This document shows positions 6,144 to 16,100 of a DNA stretch of 50,782 nt, one piece after another (positions within the stretch are counted from its first letter, which is position 1; each line of letters starts with the position of its first letter). This stretch comes from Heliomicrobium undosum. Its GTDB lineage: Bacteria; Bacillota; Desulfitobacteriia; Heliobacteriales; Heliobacteriaceae. A model generated the notes under the pieces. The model searched no databases. It had not been told where the DNA came from and was given only the letters and a program-made list of their open reading frames with translations. A program made the position numbers and the translations under genes. The stretch spans positions 1 through 50,782 of the forward strand of contig NZ_WXEY01000023.1 in NCBI RefSeq assembly GCF_009877425.1, read 5' to 3'.

Positions 6144-7436
6144 CTACAAACCCCGGTTCAGCCGTTTCCTCCAGTACCGCCAGTCGAGGCGGATATTCCA
6201 GCGGTTCTGTTTCCAGTGCCGCACCACCGCCGTCACAATCGCCACACCGGCCCCAACGGCGGCGATGCCGCCGACGCCGACCATCAGCGGCTCCAGGACG
6301 TAGAGGTAGTTTCCCGTGAACAGAAACTGGGTGGCCCGGAAAAACCAGATCCCCGGGATCAGCGGCACAAAGCCGCCGACGATGAAGACGGTGACCGGGA
6401 CGAGGTGGATGCGGGCGAGGACCTCGCTGGCGACGGCCACGGCGATAGCGCCCCAGAACATGCCGAGGATCAGCGTGTACTCGTTGGCGACTGTCAAATA
6501 GAGTATCGTGGCGCTGAGCATCCCCGTCAGTCCGGCCGAAACCACCGTCCGCAGGGGCGCCTGGTTGTAGACGCTGAAGAGGGCGGAGACAAAAAAGCTG
6601 ACGGCGATGATCGGCGGTTGCGGCTCGACCGGCTCGGACAGGTACTGGGTGCCCACCATGGCCAGCGTGATGCCGGCCCCGCCGAAGAGGGCCGCCGTCA
6701 GGCCGCTTGATTCCAAGCCCCGGATGGCGCCGGAAATCAAGTCGCCGGCGATGATGTCCCGGACCGAGTTGACCATATAGGCCCCAGGGATGGCCGCCAG
6801 CAGCACCCCGACAACGACAGGACCGATGTCAAAGTTGACGGCCGTGCGCGCCGCCAGGACAAGTCCCGTTCCGACGGCGCCGAGGAGCAGTTCCCGCAGA
6901 TAGTTGATCGCCACGACCTTGGTCCCGTCGATCAGCAAAAAGGCGACAAAGGCCATCAGCAGGGCGAGGCCGCACTCGGTCCAGCCGCCGCCGAAGATGG
7001 CGGCGCTGCCGGCAGCTGTCACCGCGCTGATGCACAACTTCACCAACGGGGAGTAGAGGGGCGGGGCGTTTTCGATTATTTCCAACTCCGAAAAGGCCTG
7101 CTCCAGCGAAATGTCCCTGCGGGCCACCTGGCGGGAAAGATGATTGACGGCCGCGATCCTGTCGAGATTGACCTGCCGCTTCGATACGCGCCGGAAGAAG
7201 GTGCGCGGGTTCCCTTCGCTGTCGATGTAGCTGACGAAGACGCCTGCCGGGGTGACATAACTCTCCAGTTCGTCGACACCGAGGGCGGTCCCCATCTTTT
7301 GGACCGTGTCTTGCACCCGGTAGACCTCGGCGCTCGATTCGAGGAGCACGCGGCCGGCGTTGACGATGAACTCGATAGCGCCGTTGACAGGGCTGTTGGT
7401 GGCGCGGTTCATGATAGTATGTAGGGAACTGCTCAT
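6144..7436 (-). CDS. ThrE-family threonine/serine exporter (YjjP-YjjB fusion type)
   Basis: 430-aa membrane protein of the ThrE/DUF1212 family. The N-terminal half (to about residue 130) is the soluble, amphipathic YjjP-type domain (GRVLLESSAEVYRVQDTV, YVTPAGVFVSY). About ten hydrophobic helices follow, the last four forming the ThrE_2/YjjB-like part (FVPLIPGIWFF). Family members export threonine/serine or, for YjjPB, succinate; the substrate cannot be told here. ATG 7436 is chosen because GGAGG (complement of 7445-7449) lies 8 nt upstream; a GTG at 7445 would overlap the ribosome site. It converges with cbiO and has no obvious operon partner. Confidence 0.85.
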   Translation of the reverse strand: MSSSLHTIMNRATNSPVNGAIEFIVNAGRVLLESSAEVYRVQDTVQKMGTALGVDELESYVTPAGVFVSYIDSEGNPRTFFRRVSKRQVNLDRIAAVNHLSRQVARRDISLEQAFSELEIIENAPPLYSPLVKLCISAVTAAGSAAIFGGGWTECGLALLMAFVAFLLIDGTKVVAINYLRELLLGAVGTGLVLAARTAVNFDIGPVVVGVLLAAIPGAYMVNSVRDIIAGDLISGAIRGLESSGLTAALFGGAGITLAMVGTQYLSEPVEPQPPIIAVSFFVSALFSVYNQAPLRTVVSAGLTGMLSATILYLTVANEYTLILGMFWGAIAVAVASEVLARIHLVPVTVFIVGGFVPLIPGIWFFRATQFLFTGNYLYVLEPLMVGVGGIAAVGAGVAIVTAVVRHWKQNRWNIRLDWRYWRKRLNRGL

Positions 7437-7542
7437 GGGTGTCACCTCCGGCGCATCATGCTTGTTATGTTAAATTCATTATAAGTCCACATGGTAGAGA
7501 GCAACAACAGCAATCCAAGAAAGGCCCCATCTGCCATGCAAG

Positions 7543-7571
7543 TTGTTTCTCTAAAAAAGATTTTCTATAAT
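7543..7571 (+). promoter_or_regulatory. probable promoter of small XRE regulator
   Basis: TTGTTT (7543-7548), a 17-bp spacer and the consensus TATAAT (7566-7571). Downstream are two inverted repeats, GTGG-N7-CCAC (about 7587-7601) and CCATG-CTAT-CATGG (about 7608-7624), which could be operators for autoregulation. Confidence 0.6.
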
Positions 7572-7664
7572 GGCATGATTATAAAGTGGGTACTGTCCAC
7601 CTACTATTTTCCATGCTATCATGGGAAATGAGTGGAGACCTTACATTTAATAAGGGGAGTATCT

Positions 7665-8018
7665 ATGGACATTCCGGCTAGGATTCGCGAATTAAGTAAA
7701 AGTCATGGTATTAGCTACAGTGAAATAGCTCGACGAATCGGCGTTAATTCAAGCTATGTATCTGCTATGGCAAATGGAGAAAAACCCGTTTCTACAAAGC
7801 GAGTTTCCGATATATGTAAGGTGTTGAATATTACGGTAGAACAGTTTTATTGCATTAACCCATTAGTCAAAAGTGACTTGTTGGAAGTGCTTGAAAATCC
7901 TGACTTAGAGTACGGTGGGGAAAAGGTCGGTGATGGGCTTCGCGTATTATTACAGAGCACATGCGCTGCTCTGATCGATGCGTACAGAAATACGCATCGA
8001 TCCGGATCTCCTTTATGA
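7665..8018 (+). CDS. small XRE-family regulator, 117 aa
   Basis: Residues about 3-58 form a Cro/C1-type helix-turn-helix (RIRELSKSHGISYSEIARRI, NSSYVSAMANGEKPVS). The C-terminal half is a short helical tail with no known ligand domain. ATG 7665 is chosen over an upstream in-frame start at 7632 because AAGGGGAG (7652-7659) sits just before it. The gene stands alone with its own promoter and palindromes in the leader and is rather AT-rich compared with its neighbours, suggesting an autoregulated, possibly acquired regulator. A strong bidirectional terminator follows at 8061. Confidence 0.8.
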   Translation: MDIPARIRELSKSHGISYSEIARRIGVNSSYVSAMANGEKPVSTKRVSDICKVLNITVEQFYCINPLVKSDLLEVLENPDLEYGGEKVGDGLRVLLQSTCAALIDAYRNTHRSGSPL

Positions 8019-8060
8019 AAAAGCAGTCCCCTGGACCCCCGATTTAAAAAACGCTACATG

Positions 8061-8110
8061 AAAAAATGCCTTTCAACGAGCCGCCGGCGACAGTTGAAAG
8101 GCATTTTTTT
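8061..8110. terminator. strong bidirectional terminator
   Basis: A perfect 17-bp stem, AAAAAATGCCTTTCAAC (8061-8077) with GTTGAAAGGCATTTTTT (8093-8109), with a 15-nt loop. The A and T tracts allow termination in both directions. Confidence 0.9.
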
Positions 8111-8350
8111 GTGCAAGGAAATCGGAATCCTTTTGCCGAACAAATACAGGATAAGCAAGTCGAAATTGACACAGAAGCCCTGACACGGTAACCCGAAACG
8201 CCACCTAACAGAATGGCCGAATCCGGTTGCTGATGTATCCATCGGGAATCTTTTGCGCCCATTCCACGGTGTCGCGCCATACATCCGTTCTCACTGCTGG
8301 CTAGGTTTTTTAGAAACCTGCCGATCCGAAACAGAAAAGGAGTTGTCCCT
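8111..8350. other. intergenic leader before yhaM
   Basis: No convincing gene is seen. A small hairpin AGGTTT/AAACCT lies at 8303-8319, and AGGAG precedes the GTG start of the next gene. No clear consensus promoter was identified. Confidence 0.4.
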
Positions 8351-9433
8351 GTGACGCACGCATCCGTTGCCGCCCCAACCGACCGCCTCATGCTCAAAGA
8401 CCTCAAACACGGCCAGGCTTTTCACGACCTCCTGGTTGTTCGCCGTTTTTCCTTGATGCCCTACCGCGACGCCGCTAAGGGGCATTATCTGACGGCCACC
8501 TTGGAAGATCGATCAGGCAAGGTGGAGGCGAGAGCCTGGGACAAAGGGGAGCAGTTCGCCCAGATCCTGAAGGAGGAGACGGTCTTTCGCATCCGCGGCC
8601 AGGCCACCGAATATCAGGGGGCCATCCAGTTGCATATCCACGGCGTCGAACCGGTCGACGCCCGGGAGATCGACTGGGGCCAGTTCCTGCCTGTGACGCC
8701 GTTGGACCGCAACCAGCTCGAAGCGGACCTGGACAGCGCCATCGCCGCCATCGCCAACCGCCACCTGAAAACGCTGCTGGCGCGTCTCTTCGCCGAAGGG
8801 GACATCCGCCGCGCCTATCTGAGCGCCCCGGCGGCGATGACCCACCACCAGGCCTATATCGGCGGCCTCCTGGAGCACTCGCTCGGCGTCCGTGCGACAG
8901 CGCTCGGCCTCGCGGCCAGCGTGCCGGAAGCCGACCGGGACCTCCTGGCCGCCGGCGCCATCCTCCACGATATCGGAAAAATCGAGGAGCTTCAGTATCA
9001 GAGCGTCATCGGCTACACCGTCGCCGGCAACCTGCTCGGCCACATCGTCATCGGCATCAACCTTCTTGATCGGCAGATCCGCGAATTGCCGGATTTTCCG
9101 GAGGAATTGCGCGTAAGACTCCTGCACCTTATCGCCAGCCACCACGGCGAGTATGAGTGGCAGTCGCCCAAACGGCCCCAGACGGCAGAAGCCTTGATCC
9201 TCCATTACGCCGACCGCTTTGACGCCGACATGTTCAAGGTGCGCCAGGCTTTGGCCGAGGCGAAGGACGGCTGGTCTCCCTATCTGAAGGGCATGGACCG
9301 CCGATTCTACGCCGGCGTCGCTGAGACGAGCGCTGCCAAAAACAGCCCCATTGATAGGAGCCACGCCGAGACAAGCGGCCGGTCTTCCAGCGAGACGCTA
9401 CACCACAGGGGAGGAGGAGGGGAGCGCTCATGA
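8351..9433 (+). CDS. yhaM: YhaM-like 3'-5' exoribonuclease (OB fold + HD domain)
   Basis: 360 aa. Residues about 25-110 form an OB-fold nucleic-acid-binding domain (GHYLTATLEDRSGKVEARAW). Residues about 165-310 form an HD phosphohydrolase domain with metal ligands in LLEHSLGV, the HD pair in AILHDIGK and ASHHGEYEW. YhaM-type enzymes trim RNA (and ssDNA) 3' ends. The start is GTG 8351 with AGGAG upstream. The C-terminal 45 residues are low-complexity (Ser/Glu/Arg/Gly) and end inside the ribosome site of addB. The stop overlaps the addB ATG by four bases, so this nuclease is made together with the AddAB helicase-nuclease. Confidence 0.88.
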   Translation: MTHASVAAPTDRLMLKDLKHGQAFHDLLVVRRFSLMPYRDAAKGHYLTATLEDRSGKVEARAWDKGEQFAQILKEETVFRIRGQATEYQGAIQLHIHGVEPVDAREIDWGQFLPVTPLDRNQLEADLDSAIAAIANRHLKTLLARLFAEGDIRRAYLSAPAAMTHHQAYIGGLLEHSLGVRATALGLAASVPEADRDLLAAGAILHDIGKIEELQYQSVIGYTVAGNLLGHIVIGINLLDRQIRELPDFPEELRVRLLHLIASHHGEYEWQSPKRPQTAEALILHYADRFDADMFKVRQALAEAKDGWSPYLKGMDRRFYAGVAETSAAKNSPIDRSHAETSGRSSSETLHHRGGGGERS

Positions 9434-12400
9434 GCCTGCGCTTCATCCTGGGCCGGGCCGGGACAGGGAAGAGCGGCGCTTGTCTTGACGAGATCGCGCG
9501 AGAACTAGAACGGTCTCCCCAGGGTCCGGCGTTGCTGTTCCTCGTTCCCGAGCAGGCCACCTTCCAGACGGAACGGGCGCTGGCTACCATGCCCGGTCTG
9601 GAGGGCGCGATCCGGGCGCAGGTCTTTAGCTTTCGCCGCCTCGCCTACCGGGTGCTTCAGGAGGTGGGCGGCAGCGCGCGCATTCCCATCGGCGAGTTGG
9701 GAAAGCGCATGATCCTGCGCAACCTCCTGGAAAAGCACAAGGACGAACTGCGCCTCTTTCATCGTTCCGCCGGTCAGCCCGGTTTCGCCGACGCCCTCGC
9801 CGGCGCCTTGTCCGAGTTGAAACTGTACAACATCGACGCCGGCAGCCTGGACCGCTGCCAGGCCGAGGTGATCGAGCGCCAGGGCGCCGGATTGCTCGCT
9901 GACAAGATCCACGACCTGGCGCTGTTGTATGGCGCATTGAACGCTTTTCTGGAAGGCAAGTACACCGATCCCGACGATTATTTGCACCTGTTGGCCCAGC
10001 GCATCCCCGGCTCGGTCATGCTCCGCGACGCCGAAGTCTGGGTCGACGGCTTTGCCGGTTTTACCCCCCAGGAGTTGTCCGTCCTGGCGGCGCTCATGTC
10101 CGCCTGCCGCCGCGTCAACGTGGCGCTCTGTCTCGATCCAGCCGAACTGGACGAGCCCTGCGACCTCGACGATCCCTTTTTTCGCACCCGCGAGACCCAG
10201 GCGAAACTGCTGCAACTGGCCTTTGACCAGGGGATTGTCATCGAAAAAGCGATTTATCTCGGCCCTGCTCCCGGACAAACAGCGCCGCGCTTTCAGCAGA
10301 ACCCCGAACTGCAACACCTGGAGTCCTTTTATTTCCGCCGTCCTGCGCCACCCTGGCCGGGCGGGACGCAAGGCCTCTTCGTCTGCGCCGCCGCCAACCG
10401 CCGCAGCGAAGTGGAGGGGGCGGCCCGGGAGATCATCCGCCTCTGCCGTGACCGGGGCTACCGCTGGCGCGATACGGCGGTCCTGTTGCGCGACCTCGAA
10501 TCCTACCACGATCTGATCGAGAGCATCTTCGGTGATTTCGGCATCCCTCTGTTTATGGACAGCAAGCGCCTGGCGCCCCACCACCCGCTGGTGGAACTGA
10601 TCCGGTCGGCCCTGGAGGCCGTCCTGCGCGACTGGGCCTATGAGCCTGTTTTTCGCTACTTAAAAACCGACCTGGTCCCCATCTCCCGGGGTGAGACGGA
10701 CCGGCTGGAAAACTACGTGCTGGCCCACGGCATCCGGGGCCGGCGCTGGCGCGACGCTGAGCCCTGGCTCTTTCGCCGCCGCTTGACCCTGGGCGAGGAC
10801 GCCTTGAGCGAATTCAGCGATCAGGAACTGGCCGAACTGGCCGAGATCAACGACGCCCGGGACCGGGCGCGTGGCGCCTTGGCCTCCTTTCACAAAGAAG
10901 TCGTCCGCGCAAAAGCGGTGCGCCCGATCACGGCGGCCCTCTATCAACTGCTCATCGACCTGAAGGCGCCCGAGCAGATCTCCCGCTGGATCGCCGAGGC
11001 GGAAGTAGCGGGACGGATCGAGGAGGCTCGCGCCCACCGGCAGGTCTGGTCAGCCGTCATCGACCTGTTCGACCAGATCGTCGAGTCCCTCGGCGAGACG
11101 CCCCTGGACCTGGCCACCTACGCCGTCGTCATGGAAGCGGGCCTGGACAGCCTGAAGCTCAGCCTTATCCCGCCGGAACTGGATCAGGTCTTCGTCGGCA
11201 GCCTTGATCGCTCCCGGTGCCCCGACATCCGGGCCGCCTTCGTCCTTGGCGTCTCCGAGGGGGTGCTCCCGGCGCGGCCCAAGGATGACGGCATCTTCGA
11301 CGATAAGGAGCGCGAGCGCATCCACGCGTTGACAGGCCTCGAACTGGCGCCAGGCAGCCGCCGCCGGCTTTTTGATGAGGAGTACCACGTCTATGTGGCC
11401 CTCACCCGCGCCGGTGAACGCTGTTACCTCAGCTACCCTTTGGCTGATGCGGAAGGGCGGGCGCAAATGCCCTCTTCGGTGATCGCCCGGGTGCGGGAAC
11501 TGTTCCCACAGGTGACGGATCGGACCTGGCTGCTGGAGCCGGGCGCCTTGCCGGTTGGCGCGGTCGCTTCAGGCAGCGTTTTTGCAGAGACCGCAACGGC
11601 AGAAACCGCTGCTATGGTCCAAACCGCTGCCATGGCAGCACAAACCACAGAAGACGCAGCCATACAAGCCACAGCCACGAGAGATGCGACCGTTGGACGC
11701 GAACTGGCCGAGGAATATATCGTCCATCCCGCGCGCAGTCTCTCTTACCTGATCCCCTCCATGCGGGAGGCTCTGGCCCATCGTCCGTCGCCGCTCGTCT
11801 GGTGGGCGGCTTACTCCTGGCTGGCCGAACAGCCGGCTTGGCGGGAGCGCCTGGCGCGGGTGCTCTCCGGTCTCTGGCATGAAAACCGCGAGCAGTACCT
11901 GCCGAAGCCCGTCAGCCGCCGCCTTTTCGGCGATCCCTTGAAGGCCAGCGTCTCCCGGATCGAGCGCTTTTTGGCCTGCCCCTTTTCCCATTTCATCTCC
12001 CACGGCCTCCGGCTGAAAGAACGGCGGATCTTCCGCCTCGAAGCGCCCGATCTGGGCGAGTTTTTCCATGCCGCCTTGAAGCAGTTCGGCGAGCGCGTGC
12101 GCCAGGACCGGCTCGACTGGGGCGATATGCCCCAGGAGGAACTGGTCCGCCTCACCGGCGAGGTCGTATCCGACCTGGCGCCGCAACTACAACACGAGAT
12201 CCTGCTCAGCACCGCCCGCCACCGTTACCTGACCGGGCGGCTGCAGCAGACCTTGTCCAGGGCCGTCACCGTCCTCGGCGAGCATGCCCGGCGCGGCCAA
12301 TTCCGGCCCCTCGCTTTGGAGGTCGGCTTCGGGCCGCAGGAACTGCTGCCGCCGGTGCAGGTGCCCCTGACGGGCGGGCGATGGATGGACTTGGTGGGCC

Positions 12401-13131
12401 GCATCGACCGCATCGACGGCGTCTTCGCCGGCGACGCGCCCTGTCTGCGCGTCATCGACTACAAGTCCAACCGAGCCGATCTGAAATTGGCCGACATGGC
12501 TCACGGCCTGAAACTGCAACTGCTCGCCTACCTCGACGTGGCGCTGCGCCACGGCAACCGGCTTTTGCAGGGATGCGCCCTCAGCGAGGGCATGCCGTCA
12601 TCGTTGCTCGCCCCATCTGAGTGCCGCCCTGGCGGGATGCTCTACTTCGGTGTCCGCGATCCGCTACTCCCGGCAGGCGGCCCCTTGACAAGGGATGAGG
12701 CCGATCAGGCCATCCTCAAGGAATTGAAGATGCGCGGCCATGTCCTGGCCGACCCGGCCGTGGTGGCCCTCATGGACGGTCATACCCAACAGGGCTACTC
12801 ACCGCTCATCCCGGTGGGATTGAAAAAAGACGGCAGCTTCTACAGCGCTTCCTCCGTCTTGACGATGGAACAGTTCACCCTCCTGCGCCAATACCTGCAA
12901 AGCATCTTTGCCCGCGCCGGCGAGGCCATCCTGGACGGGCTGGTCTCCATCCGTCCTTACCGCCGCGACGACCGGCTCGCCTGCGGCTTTTGCCCCTATA
13001 AACCGGTCTGCCAGTTCGACCTGCTGCTGCAGGACAACGACTACCGCCTGCTCATCGACGACCCGCCGGAGAAGATCTGGGAAAAGATCGCCGCCGGCCC
13101 CAACGCCATTCTTGAGGGGGTGATCCGATGA
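9430..13131 (+). CDS. addB: AddB, subunit of the AddAB helicase-nuclease
   Basis: 1233 aa, normal AddB length or slightly more. Walker A is GRAGTGKS (8-15); a UvrD-like but helicase-degenerate body follows. The C-terminal RecB-type nuclease domain carries RVIDYKSNRADL (about 1011-1022). The AddB iron-sulfur staple uses Cys in LACPFSHF (about 850) and the cluster CGFCPYKPVC (about 1185-1194). AddAB resects double-strand breaks to Chi-like sites for RecA loading. A non-conserved Ala/Thr-rich insert (about 715-760) is built from short repeats. The gene overlaps both yhaM and addA by 4 bases. Confidence 0.95.
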   Translation: MSLRFILGRAGTGKSGACLDEIARELERSPQGPALLFLVPEQATFQTERALATMPGLEGAIRAQVFSFRRLAYRVLQEVGGSARIPIGELGKRMILRNLLEKHKDELRLFHRSAGQPGFADALAGALSELKLYNIDAGSLDRCQAEVIERQGAGLLADKIHDLALLYGALNAFLEGKYTDPDDYLHLLAQRIPGSVMLRDAEVWVDGFAGFTPQELSVLAALMSACRRVNVALCLDPAELDEPCDLDDPFFRTRETQAKLLQLAFDQGIVIEKAIYLGPAPGQTAPRFQQNPELQHLESFYFRRPAPPWPGGTQGLFVCAAANRRSEVEGAAREIIRLCRDRGYRWRDTAVLLRDLESYHDLIESIFGDFGIPLFMDSKRLAPHHPLVELIRSALEAVLRDWAYEPVFRYLKTDLVPISRGETDRLENYVLAHGIRGRRWRDAEPWLFRRRLTLGEDALSEFSDQELAELAEINDARDRARGALASFHKEVVRAKAVRPITAALYQLLIDLKAPEQISRWIAEAEVAGRIEEARAHRQVWSAVIDLFDQIVESLGETPLDLATYAVVMEAGLDSLKLSLIPPELDQVFVGSLDRSRCPDIRAAFVLGVSEGVLPARPKDDGIFDDKERERIHALTGLELAPGSRRRLFDEEYHVYVALTRAGERCYLSYPLADAEGRAQMPSSVIARVRELFPQVTDRTWLLEPGALPVGAVASGSVFAETATAETAAMVQTAAMAAQTTEDAAIQATATRDATVGRELAEEYIVHPARSLSYLIPSMREALAHRPSPLVWWAAYSWLAEQPAWRERLARVLSGLWHENREQYLPKPVSRRLFGDPLKASVSRIERFLACPFSHFISHGLRLKERRIFRLEAPDLGEFFHAALKQFGERVRQDRLDWGDMPQEELVRLTGEVVSDLAPQLQHEILLSTARHRYLTGRLQQTLSRAVTVLGEHARRGQFRPLALEVGFGPQELLPPVQVPLTGGRWMDLVGRIDRIDGVFAGDAPCLRVIDYKSNRADLKLADMAHGLKLQLLAYLDVALRHGNRLLQGCALSEGMPSSLLAPSECRPGGMLYFGVRDPLLPAGGPLTRDEADQAILKELKMRGHVLADPAVVALMDGHTQQGYSPLIPVGLKKDGSFYSASSVLTMEQFTLLRQYLQSIFARAGEAILDGLVSIRPYRRDDRLACGFCPYKPVCQFDLLLQDNDYRLLIDDPPEKIWEKIAAGPNAILEGVIR

Positions 13132-16100
13132 ACCGCGAACCCATGCCCCGCGATCCCAAATGGACCGACGAACAGTGGCAGGCCATCACCGCCCGCGGCA
13201 GCGACATCCTCGTGGCGGCGGCAGCCGGCGCCGGCAAGACGGCCGTCCTCGTCGAGCGGCTCATCGGCATCATCAAGGAAGGCGTCGATGTAGACCGCCT
13301 GCTCGTCGTCACCTTCACCAACGCGGCGGCAGCGGAAATGCGCGAACGCATCCGGGCAGCCCTGACGAAGGAGTTGGCCCGCCATCCCCAGCAGACCCGG
13401 CTGCGGCAGCAACTGGTCCTGATCAACCGGGCCGCCATCACGACACTGCACTCCTTTTGCCTTGATCTAGTCCGCAAGCACTACTACCGCCTCGACCTCG
13501 ACCCGGCTTTTCGCGTCGCCGACGAGACGGAGATTGCCCTGCTCCGCCAGGATGTGCTCGACGAAGTCTTTGAGCGCTTTTATGAGCGCGCAGGGGAGGA
13601 AGAGGAGACTGAGGCTAAGGCCAAGGTTAAGGCTGACGCCTACTTCACCGCCCTGGTCGACGCCTACGGCGGGGACCGCGACGACAGCCCCTTGCAGGAT
13701 ATCGTCCTCCAACTCTATGAAAAAGCGCTCAGCCAGCCCTGGCCCGAACAGTGGCTCCAAGACATCCTCGGTAAATTTCAGGAGGCCGGTGACACCATTG
13801 CCGAGCCAACCTTGTCCGGTGGAACCCCGGCTTGGGAAGCCCTGCCCTGGTTCACGGCCTTGCGCGAGGAGATGTCGATCGACCTTGCCGAGGCCGAGGG
13901 TCTCCTCGTCCGGGCGCTGGCCCTTTGTCGGCAGCCCGGTGGACCGGCGGCCTATGGCGACGCCATCACAGCCGATCTGCAACTGACCCAGGACCTGCGG
14001 CTGGCAGCCGGGCGTTCCTGGTCGCAAATGTACACGCATTTTCAGGCGCTTTCTTTCACGCGGGCCAAGGCTGTTCGCGGCCCAGTCGATGAAACCCTCA
14101 AAAAAGAAGTGGGCCGACTGCGCGACCAGGCCAAAAAGAAGCTCATAGACCTGCAGAAAAAGTATTTCCTTCGGACGCCCCAGGAGCTGGTCGCCGATCT
14201 GAAACAGGCGCTGCCGGTGATGGCAACCCTTGTCGGCGTGGTCCTGGCCTTCGACAGCGCCTTCCAAGCTGCGAAACGGGAAAAAAGGCTCGTCGATTTC
14301 AACGACCTGGAGCATTTCTGCCTGCGCCTGCTGCTCGACGAGACGGCAAGGCCCGGCGTACCTGTCCCGTCGCCGCTGGCGCTGGAACTGAAGGAACACT
14401 TCGCCGAGGTGCTCACGGACGAGTACCAGGACACGAACACCGTCCAGGAGACGATCCTGGGCCTTCTGTCACGGAACAACCGTTTTATGGTCGGCGACGT
14501 TAAGCAGAGCATCTATCGCTTCCGTCTCGCCGAACCGGGGCTGTTTTTAGAAAAGTACCGCTGTTTTTCGCCCTACGACACGCCTGCGCCAGTTACTTCT
14601 GACCATGGGGTTTCCGACCATGGGGTTTCCGGTCAGGGCGCTTCCGGCCAAGGCGCCCGCATCGACCTGGCGAAGAACTTTCGCAGCCGCCGCAATGTCG
14701 TCTTGGCTGTCAATGACCTCTTTCGCCGGATCATGACACTTCGCGCCGGCGAGATGGCCTATGACCGGCAGGCTGAACTCGTCTACGGCGCCGCCTTTCC
14801 CGAACTGCCTGGCCGACCGGGAGATCCCGTCATCGAACTGCGCCTGTTGCAGCGGCAGCCTGACGCGGACAGCATTGAAGCACCGGCCCGAAATGCCGCT
14901 GAGGTTGCCGGCGAAAGCCTTTCCGACGATGCCGGCGAAGACGCCGCGGACCCGACCGGCGGGGAAGAGGAACTGTTGGTCCTCGAAACCGCTCAGTATG
15001 AAGCAAGGCTGGCGGCCCAGCGAATCGGGGAACTGATCGACGAGGCTATGCCCGTTTTTGACCGGGAACAGGGCGGTTACCGGCCTGTCTGTTACCGTGA
15101 CATCGTCATCCTGCTGCGCGGGACGAAGGGGCGGGCGGACATCTTTTTAGAAGAGTTTCGCGCCGCCGGCATTCCCGCCTACGCCGATACCGGTTCCGGC
15201 TACTTTGAGGCCACCGAGATCTCCATCCTGCTTTCGCTCCTGCGGGTCATCGACAACCCCCGCCAGGATATCCCCCTGGCTTCCGTTCTGCGCTCGCCCA
15301 TCTACCGTTTTTCCGGAGAAGAGTTGGCCCGCATCCGCTTGGCTGAGCCGCGAAAGACCTACTTCGATGCCATTGAGGCCTTTATCGGACAGGCGGAAGC
15401 CGCAACCGGCGACACGCCCGCACCCATCGACCCCGTCGCCCTCCGTCTCCGCGAATTCCTGCGCCAGGTTGACGCCTGGCGGACGCTGGCTCGCCGCGAT
15501 TCCCTGGCCAAACTGATCGCAACCATCTACCGGGAGACTGGCTTTTACGACTACGCCGGCGCCATGCCTGGCGGGGGGCAGCGGCAGGCCAACCTGCGCG
15601 CCCTCTACGACCGGGCGCGCCAGTACGAGGCGACCACCTTCCGGGGGCTCTTCCGGTTCCTGCGCTTCATTGAGCGCCTCCAAGATCAGGGCGGCGACCT
15701 CGGGACCGCCCGAGCGCTTGGGGAGAAGGAAAACGTCGTCCGCATCATGAGCATCCACAAGAGCAAAGGACTCGAGTTTCCCGTCGTCTTTGTCGCCGGT
15801 CTGGGCAGCCAGTTCAACCTCCAGGACCTGCGCCGGGACTTGTTGATCCACAAAAACCTCGGCCTCGGCCCCGTCGTTGTGGACACACAACTGCGCTACC
15901 GCTATCCCACAGTAGCCAAACTGGCCATTCAGCGCCGCCTCCACCGGGAGACCCTCGCCGAGGAGATGCGCATCCTTTATGTAGCTCTAACCCGGGCCAA
16001 GGAAAAGCTCATCCTCCTGGGAACCGTCCGCGAGGTCGCCAAGTCGGCCCAGCAGTGGGTTCATGACGCTGAAGGGATCCCCTCTGCCACCCCCCTTCCC

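Noticed and set aside
9505-10584. 359-codon minus-strand frame in addB
   Set aside because: Shadow frame without a start signal or recognisable domain.
13467-14399. 310-codon open frame on the minus strand within addA
   Set aside because: Antisense shadow of a GC-rich gene; no ribosome site, no family-like motifs, and addA motifs are complete on the + strand.
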